Of a stretch of 64,000 bases of DNA, positions 24,553-36,990 are shown in pieces. A program made the position numbers and the translations under genes. This DNA is from Prosopocoilus inquinatus. Taxonomy: Eukaryota; Arthropoda; Insecta; Coleoptera; Lucanidae. Below the pieces are notes generated by a model, which ran no database searches, was not told the DNA's origin, and saw only the letters and a list, made by a program, of their open reading frames with translations. Where the stretch lies: the NCBI GenBank assembly GCA_036172665.1, contig CM069873.1:40642001-40706000 (forward strand). Reading direction: 5' to 3'. Position 1 is the stretch's first letter; every line of letters begins with the position of its first letter.

Positions 24553-25105
24553 CTGAGTGTCTTATAACGAAAGGAGGAGATTGAAAGGGCAGCTAGAGGA
24601 GATCAAATTAAAGCCTTTTTCTCAATAAAGTGTTTGTAAACAATCAATAACTAAAAAGTTACAAGACTTAAAAGTGAATATTTAAGAAACAAAAGTTACT
24701 ACCTGGAGTAATATTTTAACTTTTAAATTTAAATTTTGAGGTATTTAACAGTTAATTGAACACTGCTTTACATGAAATAACCATCTAAGAAAATGTAGTC
24801 ACATAAAAGTTGCGGCTACTTCATGTTTTCTTTTAATGCCCAAAAACGGATTTTCGTATTGCTGTGCACCGCCTACTAATTAAAACAAAACTAGATTCGC
24901 ATAGACATTTTATGAATGGTAGTTTCGATAAATTTAGAGGTTATTTAACAATAAAGTTGCAGTTTGCAAGCTGTTGGTGTAAATAAGAAAGAAATTCAGA
25001 AAGTTATAGAAATATTGGGTTTTGGTCAAAAGTGAATTAAGAAAAAAGGTTTATTTTGATTTCCTACAGCTGCCCTTTCAACCTCCTCCTTAATTTACTA
25101 GAACT
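24553..25105. mobile_element. CCGGGTGTCTC-type long-TIR element, diverged copy
   Basis: The left end CTGAGTGTCTTATAAC with GGAGGAGATTGAAAGGGC pairs with an inverted copy at about 25065-25105 (GCCCTTTCAACCTCCTCC). Internal text matches the 12928 element in order, including the empty site of its nested ribozyme repeat (AAATTTAGAGGTTATTTAAC at about 24930). Confidence 0.7.
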
Positions 25106-26030
25106 AGAATTAACACAGCATAACATCACTTAAAAAAATTAATAATTGTAGTTAATACAATACTTAATAAATATTTATCTCAGAATCCATTAATAAAAGA
25201 CTACCTGTTAATATAAACTTTTTGACTATTGTAATAACCCACTCGACACCCTTATGAAGAATTGAGCTTTCCTCCCGGAACACCCGGTAGATGATTGAAT
25301 ATTATTGGGGTGTGGTAATGCACCATCGCATCGGTTAGCATGAATGTCAGCTCCGCGTTTCGCAGCGGCAACGTATTTGGGCATGATGAAGTGACGCATT
25401 ATGTATAAGAGAATAAATTGAAATTGAGTTTGGGAACAATTTAGAAACAGTTTAACTGAAATTGCACTGAGCAAGTAATTTCATATGCTCGCGCACATAA
25501 GAGAAGCAGTGTTAATATTGAATTAACTGCGTTCAACTAATTATCCGTGCTTGATACGTATGCCACTTGAATTAGGTTATTAAGCGTGCTCATGTGCATA
25601 AATTATTAAATTACAAGGAAAGCAGACGTATGGGGACAATACACCATACTCTGCGTACGACCTTAATCAGGTATTTATAGTTTTCCCATATGTGGTTGGT
25701 TTGTGTTTGCTTTCTCGTTCCTTTGTGAATCGTCATACATAAAGAAATACCATTATTATAGTTCGCATACAAAAACTTAATGGAAAACTAAGTTCCGAGC
25801 AACTTCTGCTTTTTGTCATTTTTAATTTACAGAGAGTTTGCAAAATAAGTGCAAAATTTTTAACCACGGTACGCCGATAGCACAAACAAAAAAAATACAA
25901 AAGAAAATTCCTTTATCCGTCCCTTATTCGGCGCTCATGAAATAACAAAAAGAAACTTGCTTCTCTGATCGTAGACAGTAAACAACGTGAGAATGACTAA
26001 AACGCAAGACACATTCACCGAATGTCATCT
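25106..26030. other. No recognised gene
   Basis: Unique AT-rich DNA with short non-homologous ORFs. Confidence 0.45.
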
Positions 26031-26038
26031 GTGTGGAG

Positions 26039-27747
26039 TAGTGATGGGAAGTTTCATTACTCTTAAGTAATCGGCACTACTCGTTACTGCATAAATCGTT
26101 GTTTGGCACTCGTATTCATTCGATACTCGATTATACTGATGGGTATTTTGGTAACTGGTATTGGTAGTATTTGTTGTTTTAGTATTCGTTACTTGGTACT
26201 CGTACTCGTTCAATACTCGACACTTGTTCGATTCACGCGTTCGTGACTTGAACCCGGTAATCATTCGTTACTTTTACTAAAAGCAAACGGGTGGGTTACG
26301 AGTAAAATTACATAACTTTGAGGAAGTTAAAAATAATAGAAATGGTAAATTATATTAACATTTACCTTTTTTATAAAAAGATTTTTTTTGTAAATTGCAA
26401 CTTTAATCAATTCAAGAATTGAACAACGAATTTATTGTAAATTGAATTGCTGTATACATGTAAATTTAATATATACATTTTTTGACTAACACACTAAGAT
26501 GATAATATATTAAGATGAACAAAACAATCTGAGATTGTGATCTTAATTTATAAAGACATTACAAGAAATGTATTGTAATATGTATGTATACAGTGTGTCC
26601 CAGATTTTGTAGACTACCATGAGTAACTTTCTTATTTGTGAAGATAGAGATTTGGTTAAATGGACTAAATTTTGCAATTTTGCACTTTTACATGACATTG
26701 AGCTTTTTCTTTTGCAACTGTACTAAACTGCAACCACAAAACACTTCGTTTTTGAGTACTCATTTTCCCAGAATAATGAGGGAAGTTTTGTGATTCGCAC
26801 ACGGGTGCATAAACACAAAAATAAATAAAATGTAATTTGTTTTCAGAATATATAAGCATGTAAAAGTGTTATATGTAAGAGTGCCTTAACTCAATTACTT
26901 TAAAATCTTAATTTATACTTGCAGTTCTCAATAAAAAGTAATAAAATTTATTGAACATAAACGCTGTAACGCTTTGCACTGCACGTGCACGTGCGTTTAT
27001 AAATCCCAATACATTTTTGCCGACGGAGAATTACGTGTTTTACAACAATGACGATGGTAATTTCATGTTTTCATAATAGGACTATAGGAAAGTTTGGTTT
27101 AAACTCACTTTACAATAAAAAAAATATTTTACATTTTAAACTGTATATCTTGAAATTTTAAATTATATTGTTATTAAAGCGGCCTTAGTAATTTGATTTA
27201 ACAGTAAAAGAAACCAAAGCCACTTCATGTTCGATCTACTGATTCGAATATCTAGAATAAAAAAAAGAAAAGTCTGTTTAAGCAGTTGTAAAGGAACGTT
27301 TACATTTTTGTGGAAATAATTAAAATATATCAAGAACATAAGAATTCTGAAAAAGTAAAGAAAAATAAATAAAAAACGATCTGATGCAATATTAGCCTTT
27401 TCCATTATTTGATATATATGAAGATTCTAACGTTGTTTCGTTCATAATGTTTTACTATCGTTCATTTTAATCCGTCAGCAAAGAGTTATTCAGTACGTAA
27501 TTATAAAAATGAGTACCGCTTTATTTATACTAATTTAATTTATAATATTCATAGTTTTAAATTTAACAGTTTATAAAAATATCGTTTTAATGTAAAAAGT
27601 AATAATATTCAAATAATCTACCATTGCCAGTATTTTTTTTAATATTATACTAGTAGTCCACACATTTGTTTATAACGAAGTAATGAACAATTTCTGAAGT
27701 AACGAGTAGTACCGATTACTTAAAAGTAACGAAACTTCCCATCATTA
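26039..27747. mobile_element. Non-autonomous hAT element
   Basis: TAGTGATGGGAAGTTTC at the left and the inverse of GAAACTTCCCATCATTA at the right form terminal repeats that continue for about 50 bp (AAGTAATCGG(C/T)ACTACTCG). The 8-bp duplication GTGTGGAG (26031-26038 and 27748-27755) is perfect. Degenerate ACTCG/ATTCG words cluster at 26110-26270. The 1.7-kb body lacks transposase motifs. TACAGTGTGTCCCAG at about 26588 may start another, nested element. Confidence 0.85.
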
Positions 27748-27755
27748 GTGTGGAG

Positions 27756-29160
27756 GATTACTTTCAAACAAGCGTTCACTATTCACTATTAGACATTTAG
27801 ATATGTTTATAACAATTGTTCAACGAGGCGTCCATCATTAGTGACAAACAAGCGAGCTCGGAGAAAAAGTGATTCTTGTGTTCGTCTACAGTTACGATTA
27901 GCGCAAATACTGTCGACGACGATAAATACACTCCTCTAAAATGCTATTCTCTCGCCGTTCGTGACTTGGGGCATTTAAATAAGTAATAATACTATGTAGA
28001 TAGTAATCATATTTAGCTTTAACTCGTTCAGTCACTTTTAACAAACTAAACTGTTGATTCGAAAGAATATGGAGCAAAATATTGTGTGTCATAATAATAA
28101 AAAATGAAGCAAACTCTTTCCCATAGCTATAATATGACTTAGTGCGACGTTAAAAAACACGTGTATAGCTCTAGATTTCGGGAAAGGTGTTCGATAGCAC
28201 TTCTGTTTCTTGTGCCAGTAAAAATTCCATTCTTGATCTACCTCAAAGATATAGACGTACGATTATTTCCTGTTCGATTTTCAACTACGATTTTCTCGAA
28301 CTTTGTAACACTTTTGTTAAGGAAATATAAGTTCAATCGTTCCCATTTATGGTGATGTATTACAGGTTTAAATTTCTGCACTTACTTTACAAACATCCGG
28401 TATATTGAAGGATTTCAATTTCCTATCGATGCAAAGAAAAAAATATTTAATTTCATTTAATTTCTCAGCCGATGACAAAGCTTTCATTTAAAAATCGAAT
28501 CGCCGGTATATTTCTGCGAATATCGGATGTCGCGTGCCCTTCTAGAATCTTTATACATTAATCGATTACCCTGAATTTTAGAGACAATAAACAATGTTTT
28601 TTAGCTTAGTTCAACAAAACATTTCCTTCTGAGTACGTTGGTACCAAATACATCATCTTTTTTTATAAAGTTTGTTGAAAAGTCGTCCTGTTATGCAGCG
28701 CGAACGGAAACGAAAAGGATATAAACAATTGACATTTGAAATGCCCTTCAGTTTTTTTTAATGTATTCAACTCATCTCGATCCGGGTGATTCTTTCTTGA
28801 AATCAAGACTTAATTTCTTTTAATTAAATTCAGTAATTTTTCCCCAAGTTTTATTCTAACCAATGGAAGCAATTGGTTTTCACGGAGTGAAGTTTCGATC
28901 CAAAAATCAATCCGAAAATTTTCCATATTTTTAGTTACGTTATAAATCACTATGTTTCATTGAAAAAGTAAATAAACTACTGATGGTAAACGAATCAGAA
29001 CAGCTTGAAAGCTAATCACTGTAAATAACAGAAAAATCCTTGCCTCTCTGTATTTATATCATTATTTTTCTTTGTTTTCATCAATATACTTGTTACAATT
29101 AAAGTAAAGTCGGCATACATATATGGAATTTCCCTTCTTTGGGCTGTCATAAATTCTGAA
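27756..29160. other. No recognised gene
   Basis: AT-rich unique DNA; nothing supported. Confidence 0.45.
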
Positions 29161-29164
29161 TTAA

Positions 29165-29280
29165 GACACTAAAGGCCACTTTCATAATCAAACTTTAAGA
29201 AAGCTTTAATTATTTTTTTTGGTTAAAGGTTAAAGTAACTTTAAATTTAAAGTTCTATTATGAAATCGGCCCTAAGGTGT
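29165..29280. mobile_element. Small MITE of about 116 bp
   Basis: ACTAAAGGCCACTTTCATAA and its inverted partner (around TTATGAAATCGGCCCTAAG) form terminal repeats enclosing AT-rich DNA with TTTAA-rich inner arms. The target duplication is not clear. Confidence 0.55.
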
Positions 29281-29289
29281 AAGGGTATT

Positions 29290-29339
29290 CTGTAGCAAAA
29301 CCGTTAAATTTAAAGGGCTGTTAAATTTTGTTGCTACAG
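29290..29339. repeat. Hairpin, CTGTAGCAAAA arms
   Basis: CTGTAGCAAAA (29290) pairs with TTTTGTTGCTACAG (29326-29339), allowing a bulge. Origin unknown. Confidence 0.55.
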
Positions 29340-30046
29340 TAACAAACAATCATAGAACTCCATTTGAAATTTTAACGGTCTTTAAATACCTTAATTTACT
29401 TTATGTTGTTTTGCAGCGGGTGCATATAATAAATTTAAGAAATACATATTTTTTCCTGTTCACTCCTCTTCACCCCTCTTCCTTCCTTTGCACCCTTCTT
29501 CCTTGTTTATCTCCTATTCGCCTACTTTCAGTCTGTTATCGCCCTCTCGTCGCTGCATATTTGCTGCAAAATATTTCTTAGCATGTTAGTTATAATACTT
29601 AACACCTCTTTGTCTCTCAATATCATTCCTGCGATATTTCCTTTTGTTGAGTTTTCGTTCAGGGCTGTTTCTGCCCTCAAGCGGTACCCCCGGTGACAAT
29701 AAAAAATAGTGTGTTCTGGTGTATGAGGAGGAAGCTCATTGCAATTAATTACAATTAGAGTTTTGCCTACTCTTTATTTATTTCAAGTACTTTTCAAACA
29801 CCCCGTGTCTGGTAAGGCCAACCCTTTTTTATAGAGGTTGGCTCATGCCATGCGTCTACCAACTAAACCACTTTACTCTTTCCCCACTCGGGGTAGAGGA
29901 TACCGCCTCTCGGCATTTCTTCCTCTGCTTCTGGAGTTATCAATTCTTGTCCCTCTCTCCTCATTCCTTCGTCCTTTTCTTCTTCGTCCTCTTATTTCTT
30001 TCTTTGTTTCCTCTTCCTAACCTTTTCTGTCCTCTTCCTTTCCTCT

Positions 30047-30343
30047 CCTATCCTCTTCAATCGTTATCCTGTCCTCTTCTATCCTTTTCTCTCCCTCTTC
30101 AGTTCTCTTCCCTTGTCAGTTCTGTCAGTTCTATCGTTGCAATAATAACTTTTCGTATTTACATTTGTTTGATATTACATGCCTGAGCTAATCCTTTCCT
30201 ATCCTCTTCAATCCTTATCCTGTCCTCTTCTATCCTCTTCTCCCCATCTTCAGTCATCTTCTCTCGTCAGTTCAATCAGTTCTACCATTGCAATAATAAC
30301 TTTTCGTTTTTACATTTGTCTGATATTATATGCCTAAGCATGT
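30047..30343. repeat. Tandem duplication of about 148 bp
   Basis: Two direct copies (about 30047-30194 and 30195-30343) each run from TCCTATCCTCTTCAATC through CAATAATAACTTTTCGT to TACATGCCT/TATATGCCT. The upstream 29890-30045 is strongly pyrimidine-rich. Confidence 0.75.
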
Positions 30344-30463
30344 ATACAGGCCCCGAAAGAAGGTGCCAAAAAAATTTTGAGTCATTAGGAGAATCCAACA
30401 AGACCGAAAAACCTTTTCTAGTAGGTCAGAAACGATGGGGGTAAATTAACCCCTATCCATATA

Positions 30464-30640
30464 CTGGGTGTCTCATAATCTACGGAGGAGAAATAAATAA
30501 ATAAAGATTTTTCCTTATTTATTTTCTCTTTTGCTGAGAAAGCAATAACTAAAAAGTTACAAAAGTTTAAAGTGAAATTAATTAACAAGCAAAAGTTCCT
30601 CCCTGTAGTAAAATTTTACGTCTTAAATTCATCTTATCAA
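30464..30640 (+). mobile_element. CCGGGTGTCTC-type element, 5' fragment
   Basis: CTGGGTGTCTCATAATC after TA, then GGAGGAGA and the AGCAAAAGTT block, as in the 12928 element. Homology stops at about 30640, where a non-LTR endonuclease fragment begins. No right end was found. Confidence 0.65.
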
Positions 30641-31130
30641 ACCGTGAGAAACAATGATGAGATCAATGTGCGACCTTCCACGCGAGTTCACGAAAGTGGG
30701 GGCATTTCCTTCGTTTACAATTAACAAATCATTTGCTCCCACCCATTCTTCTAGAATCGTTCCTCTCTCATTTGCAAAATCATTCTGGTCGGATAGCATC
30801 TTGGCATTAAAATCACCAGCCAAGATACATTCTCTATTCATCCGTCTCATCGGTCCTCCAATGTTCCAAGATACTCTTTAAAGTCTTTCAGTGGCTTGTT
30901 AGGAGAGAAATAACAATTAAAGACAACATATATAAATAAATTTATAACAATAAAACAGTTTCCTCTATCACATTATTGTAGCCTTTGTCCAATAGGACAA
31001 AGGTATCACAGCTATTATCATAGTTCATGTTTCGATTTTTCATAGCCCTTCCAGGTTTCTGACCTAGGACAACATCTTCATTTGTAACAGAAGGTCCAGT
31101 GTTAAAAGTAAGGCCAAACCAACCCAACTT
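30640..31130 (-). pseudogene. Non-LTR retrotransposon endonuclease fragment
   Basis: The minus strand encodes parts of an apurinic-type endonuclease in two frames: CYFSPNKPLKDFKEYLG (about 30925-30870), then RECILAGDFNAK and NERGTILEEWVGANDLL, ending PTFVNSRGRSHIDLIIVS near 30660. GDFNAK and the S-x-IDL block are signature positions of the EEP fold in R1/Jockey-type elements. Frame changes and stops show decay, and no reverse transcriptase follows. Confidence 0.78.
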
Positions 31131-34100
31131 ATCTCAACCCAACTCCATTTAACACTCATTTATATTTAAAAATGCATTTTCTTGAGGGTGGTTCGCAGTG
31201 GAAACAACGTTGGGAACCGCTGCTCTATAAGAACTGATAAATGTCAGCTTATAAAGAATGCACTCTATTTGAGACGGTTCTCTAAATTCACGTGCATTTG
31301 TTTCTTTTATTATGGAAAGGGCGCCAGTTTCGCGTAAGGGCGCCACCGACTACCCTTTCTCCGGCCCTGATCACTCTAATAATTTAAAGATTAAAAAATA
31401 AATAAATATGAAAAATGAAGTTAAATTCACGGATTTAACTCTGACAGTTTTTTTCTTACTTTTAGAAATGCGATCCTCTCTCAACGAAATTGAAGCGCAT
31501 TTCGAAATAAATTTTATTTGCAGACGTTTGAATGGGTTATTCAATTTCGCCTGCAAGAGGCACTGCAAAATAATTCGCGATTTGGTAACAAGAGAACAAT
31601 TCGTCATTAAAGCGAAGCGTTAAAATGTAAGACATTTCTAGTCGAGTTAGAAATATGCAAATGACAAGCTGATATAATCAGACAGACAAGCGCGCTTCAT
31701 TTGGACACTGAAAGCGGCACATCTTCACACATTGTGCTAATTTTATCTGGGCGGAAATATGATATTTTCCTGTAATTTACTTTCCTATCTCACGAGCTCA
31801 TCTTACCCCGAGATACAGAAATGGAACCGTACACCTTGTAATATGTTTCGCGCGAAAATATTTTAATTGCAATTAAAACGTCACAGTGACTTTTAGAGAA
31901 GCCCCTGCAGATTTAAAATCTTCTACGAAATCATGGTTAACTCTTGAAGCAAAGCAAAATTAATTCGGATAATGTAAATTGCGAGCTTATTTTAATAAAT
32001 GCTAAGAACTGAAACTCGTTACTCTAATTAAAGTAATATGGAAATCAACCAAATATTTCGCTCTTATGCTGTATTCTATTTACACTAAATATAACGTGTG
32101 TTATCCTTTTTTGAAATAGAAATTTGTACGTAAACTTGTGGATAGCGTCACTTTGTTTAACGTAAATGGATACAGCATAAGGGCAATTATCATAACAATT
32201 AATATAGGAGTATTTTTTAAGTTACGGTTACATATTTTTCTCCATAATCCTTTTTTCGTTTTGTTTATAAATTACTCACAAAGAAACTTTCAAGGGATTG
32301 AGAAAAGAGATGGACAACTTGAACTAAATATTGCAAGCCTTAATGCACGGGGACGTTCCTTTACGTTCAGGTCAACATTCCAAATATTTAATGCTCTGGT
32401 CAACAGAAATTGGCAGGTGCTGTGCATTGAACCTCGATTAAGACCCCCTCGATACAGTCTGATCTCATAAATAAGGGAATTAGGGAATCAATGGTGCCTA
32501 ATTAGGAACGAACATTCCCCTAGAAATCGCAAAATCCAGAATTTTTTATTTGTTTGCGAAATGACTTGCTTGGGATTTCACTCACGAACGTTAGGACTTC
32601 AGCATCAACTGTCAATTAAATTTTATGTCAATTCTCATTTCTAAAAATGTACAAATATTTAAAACTCGGTGAAGAGGCATTGTACTATCTTGAAAGAAAT
32701 GCATAAATATAAAAATATAAAACGAAGAAAATTCTGACGCCACGTACTAAAAATAAGTATACAAGTTGGGTCATATAGCAAGAAGTGTGAGAGAGCATGC
32801 GTCTGTCTTCTTTCATATCATCATTTTAATGGCACCGGAAGGAACATATAATTATTCTTATTTTACATTTAGTTCTGTTCAATAAATGCGGGCAGTTCAC
32901 TTCTCCAAAATAATCTGCATTCAAATATATTTCTTCTAAAAAAAAAGAGGACTGCATTATGACTTTTCTTCACTTTCTTTTGTAATTTCAGAGCTTTCGA
33001 GCAATGGGGATTGCAATATCTGACACGTAGTTTAAAAACTGTCGAGTACACAAGTGGAGCTACTCAAGTTTAAACTTTATTATTGAACATATTGGATCGT
33101 TCGCCTTCACAATGTCCGAGCCTGTAAACGTGCGTTGTCGGAGTTACCCCAATAATCGTACTCACCCCAACAAAACCGAGACAAGTTTATTTTAATCGCT
33201 GATTAATTTCGGACCTCGTTAGCGCCCTGCGTTTCTTCTTGTTCTGCGCGAGTTTTCATCGCGGATTATTCCCGTTCCTTTGATTTTTGACGTTAAATTG
33301 TACTCGCAAATTAGCTGCATACAACACGAAATTTTACACTTTCCTCTGATAATATTGATTGCTTTACTGTAGTGTTAAAATCAAGCATTACTCTCACAAT
33401 AGTTAAGTTAAAATTGTTTTCTACATTACAGTTACCCTTGCATTAAAATTGCAATTACGTACCCACTAAATGTTTTTTGTGGAAATTCTTGCAGGCTTGG
33501 AATTGTGTACGTAAATATACTGCCTCAATATACCTTAATTTAAACAAAAGAACAAATATTAGTAACTAAGGTATATTACACCAGTCAAGTTGTTGTAATG
33601 TTGTAAGGATTCGAATTTCCTATCGGTACACAAGGCAAGAATCCAGATTTTTATTATTACTTTTATGCAATTCAGTACATTTTATTTAATTAAGTCGTTT
33701 TACTAAATTAGGAATCAGGTTGAAGTATGATTAATCTGAATTAGAAATCATATCGAAGAATGATTCATATGAAAATATAAAATTAATAGCCTGCAGTTTA
33801 AGCAACAGAAGCATTAGTCAGCATTAGTCACAGGGTATTACGTTAAAAACAAGAACAAGCTTGCATTGGACTGTTTGCAGAACGTGAATCAACGGTAACT
33901 CATTTTAGTTTTAGCTATCCATGTCAGCTGTAGATTTTGTAACAAATAGCACGAGAGAGAAGGTTCTTGGGAAGTCCCGCAAAGAGTTCCGAATATCATG
34001 CAGTCCGGGTGTGACACGCGTCTTAAAACTTCTTCGCCGTAAAGTTTTTAAAATTTAAAATTTGTTCCATCGTTCGATTTATCTGATTTTAGTTTAAATA

Positions 34101-34360
34101 AAGTGTAACTGAAGCAATCACGACCAGTAGGGTATGTTGGAATAAAGCATTGTTGTTAACAAAGTTATTTTAGAAGGAAATCGGTTTATGTAGATCTGCC
34201 CTTCTCTCTTTCATTTTCTAGTTTCAACTCTATGCTAATCGTTAAAAATTTGATTAACCTATTAATTTAATTAAATTTCCGATATTCTTTGTTTGCAGTT
34301 TCTTAGTTAATAATAATAATAATAATGTATTTATTAACACTGTAGGAAAGTAGGAAACTG
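31131..34360. other. No recognised gene
   Basis: Unique DNA. Possible transposon tips at 31206-31219 and 31360-31369 (minus-strand CAGCGGTTCCC and CAGGGCCGG) are unpaired. A GC-richer stretch lies at 33110-33300. No coding motifs were seen. Confidence 0.4.
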
Positions 34361-34364
34361 CTCT

Positions 34365-34690
34365 CCCAATTAAACCTGTTATTGTACTAAAATTTCTCTT
34401 ATAGTTGAATATATTTTGTTAATTAAAGATTCACATTTTGATTTGAATTACTGTAAGGAAGGACTGTGAAGGAAGTAATGCATTTTCGCAAATCCCAAAA
34501 ATATAAGTAAACTCCATTCGAGCAATTCGTGGAAAACTATTTGGAAATCGATTTCTGGTGTTCCATGCTAAAACCAGGGCGCTATTAACAAATCGATATT
34601 CAACATTGTACGGATTGTCAAAAGAATTGGGGATAAAAGTGGTTGAAAAGTGGATTCCAACCCCAGACTCGTCCGCATGTCTTACAACAA
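34365..34690 (-). repeat. Dispersed repeat family X, longest copy
   Basis: Reverse-complement match to 50910-51235 and, in its core, to 44455-44575, 45040-45160 and 61465-61600. The core includes CAATCCGTACAAAGTTGAA and a CTGGTTTTCGG...AAAACCAG hairpin. Coding capacity and class are unknown. Confidence 0.65.
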
Positions 34691-35393
34691 ATTAAATTAA
34701 TGCTTTTAATATTCCAGTTTGAGACAAAGTCTTCATTTAGATTTGCGACGCCAATTTACAAAAGCAACGCCTCATCATTACATAATACCCTTTTTGTTAA
34801 ATGTCATGTGAAGTGAAATATGAGCTGAGTTTCATGTCACAATGATTCAATTTGCTGCGTACTGCATTTTTACCTTGAGAAGGTAAGACTGCTGATTCTA
34901 GGAGTTCGAACTAAAATTTTCCATTGCAATATGCATCGGACCTTGAAAACAATGCAAATCTCCCGTTTGGTAAAACTGATGTTGCATCCAGCTGGTTGCA
35001 ATACGCGGCGGGAATTGACACACGACCGTAATTGATGTAAACCATTGACAGTTGAACAACTCTTTAGTTCCTTCGTGATTTTTAAAACTGAATGCCAAGC
35101 ACATGCCTACGAGGGTGGTTTGAAAAGTCCGTGCAAAGTCAGAGAAATGACATCACTGCTACGTATTGAGGTTATTTTCAATTAGTAGCATCTCTTAGAA
35201 GAACATACCCCATGTTTCAGTCAGATCGGACTATACCTAAGGCGTTCGTTGGAATCAAAGTAGTACAGTGATTTCCAGAAAATAGACGAAAGATAATTGT
35301 TTGTGTTGATCAAACCGCAGAAAATATTCAGAAAATCCGTGATATGGTGATGGATGAAAAAGTGAATTTCTGGAATGAATAGGTACAAAATAT

Positions 35394-36055
35394 TGTCACG
35401 ATTAAAAAAAAAAAAACATGTTTTAAATTAGTTTTACTTTTGGCTTTTACACAAAAATCAACACGCGTATTTTATTGTTTAGTTGCATTTCGCAGGTGCG
35501 GTTATTGACACGGGCTTGTGGATTGACCGATGCGTCGTTCGCTTACGTTGCAAATCTAGTGGCCTAGGTCAAGAAACTTACGGGAATTCCATTAGGAGAA
35601 TCCATGTCATTAAACCTTATTTCCGCGATTGTATTTTTATTAGAAAGTAATTAACGCGTTCGCTTTTTCACTGTGTTTTCACGAGACGCTGACTTTTTAA
35701 CATTCGTCAGTTGACCCAAACTATTAGAAAACGCACTTAGTAGCATCCAGCACGGGTGGTATGGGGGGAGGACTATATAAATCAGGGGGAAGTCAGCAGT
35801 TAGGATTCATTATTATTCATTCTTCGGTATTCAGTATTTAGAATTCAATATTCATTTTTTTATTCGTCATTATCATTGCTACTTATGACTTAATAAAACT
35901 GGTTGTAATCGTTTGTGAATTGTGTTTTGATAGTCGGAGATAGTCCAGGGAGGCGAGGCGACGTTGGGTCGCGTCGGGTGCAAGAATATAGAGAATATAT
36001 AGAAAACATTGTGACATAGTGGAGGCTAATCGATCTTGACCTGGATATCATAACA
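35394..36055 (+). mobile_element. Solo-LTR-like insertion in the mariner relic
   Basis: Interrupts the mariner frame between VQNI and NILQQR. It begins TGTCACGATT and ends ATAACA (TG...CA). AATAT/ATAT occurs on both sides, giving a 4-5 bp duplication. A TATA motif (CTATATAAATC, about 35773) and AATAAA (about 35890) fit an LTR promoter and polyadenylation signal. GTGACA at 36011-36016 could be the true LTR end with a short leader after it. Confidence 0.62.
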
Positions 36056-36265
36056 ATATTTTGCAACAACGTTTGGTCGTGAAAAAGCTATCAGCGAGTT
36101 GGGTGCCGCGATTGCTCACAGTCGACCAAAACCGAATACGTTTGAGGTGTTCTGAGGACGGATTGCAACTGTTACACCTGGACCCAGAAGAAAACTAAGC
36201 CGAATCGTCTCAGAGAAAAAATATCACCTCAAATTCCAGACGAAGAAAACGAAGATGATCTCAAA

Positions 36266-36450
36266 ATGTCAGAAAGTAAAAACGAACCAGCCAGAAACGA
36301 AGTCGTTAGGAGAGGTAGAGATGAACCAAATAAGCGGGATGAAGAAGATGAAGACAATGAAATCAAACATCATCAACTACGTGACCGTACTTCTATTCGT
36401 CGGCCGATAAGGTATGATATGAATATGGTAGAGATACATGAACCAAGGTT
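36266..36450 (+). pseudogene. Possible copia pol fragment
   Basis: The open frame reads LRDRTSIRRPIRYDMN, similar to the RDR..I..P.RY text that precedes the reverse transcriptase in copia polyproteins. It lies inside the mariner relic, and flanking sequence returns to mariner text. Only one short block supports it. Confidence 0.35.
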
Positions 36451-36990
36451 ATATGAAGCAAAGAAACCAAAGAACAGTTCAAACCATGAGTTGCTAGCGA
36501 GGAACAGTACCAAAGAAAGCGAAGACCATTCCGTCGGCCGGAAAGGTTATGATGACTGTCTTTTGGGATTGGCACAGAATAATTCTCATCGATTACATGA
36601 AAAAGGGTGTGTATTGTTCATAATTTTTGGATCGCTTAGAAACCGTACTGCGAGAGAAACATCGACGATTGGCTGATTGGTGACTTTTCCATCACAATAA
36701 TGCGCACCAATTCACTCATTTGGAGTTGTGGCAGCAAAATTGATGAAATTAAAATTCTAACTCGTTCCATGTTCCACATGTACTCCACATTTGACTCCCT
36801 CAGACTACTACTTGTTCCCTAATACGAGAAAATGCTAGCGGGAAAGAGATTTCATCCTAACGAGGTCATTATGGAAATGAATACCTATTCTACAATGCCT
36901 ATTGGACCCAATCCTATTATTTGGAAGGGATCAACAAACTAGAACATAGTTACACTAAATGTATAATCCTATAAGGAGACTACATTAAAA

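Larger units (their letters stand above)
35107..36990 (+). pseudogene. Mariner element relic with later insertions
   Basis: Starts beside TA with CGAGGGTGGTTTGAAAAG, a mariner-like terminus. Then come TAENIQKIRDMVMDEKV (about 35315-35370), a 0.66-kb LTR-like insertion, KKLSASWVPRLLTVDQ (about 36080-36135), ETKEQFKP, VMMTVFWDWHRIILIDY (about 36545-36600), LETVLREKHRRLAD, HHNNAH, then LMKLKF and SDYYLFPNTRK (36740-36840). The order follows a mariner transposase from helix-turn-helix to the final Asp, in shifting frames with stops. The right TIR was not found. Confidence 0.72.

Noticed and set aside
29835..29875. A-box-like TAGTTGGTAGA on the minus strand
   Set aside because: No B box at a suitable distance and no cloverleaf; probably chance or a very decayed SINE.
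31188..31369. Possible hAT tips (CAGCGGTTCCC and CAGGGCCGG on the minus strand)
   Set aside because: Both point the same way, so they do not form inverted ends, and no duplication was seen.
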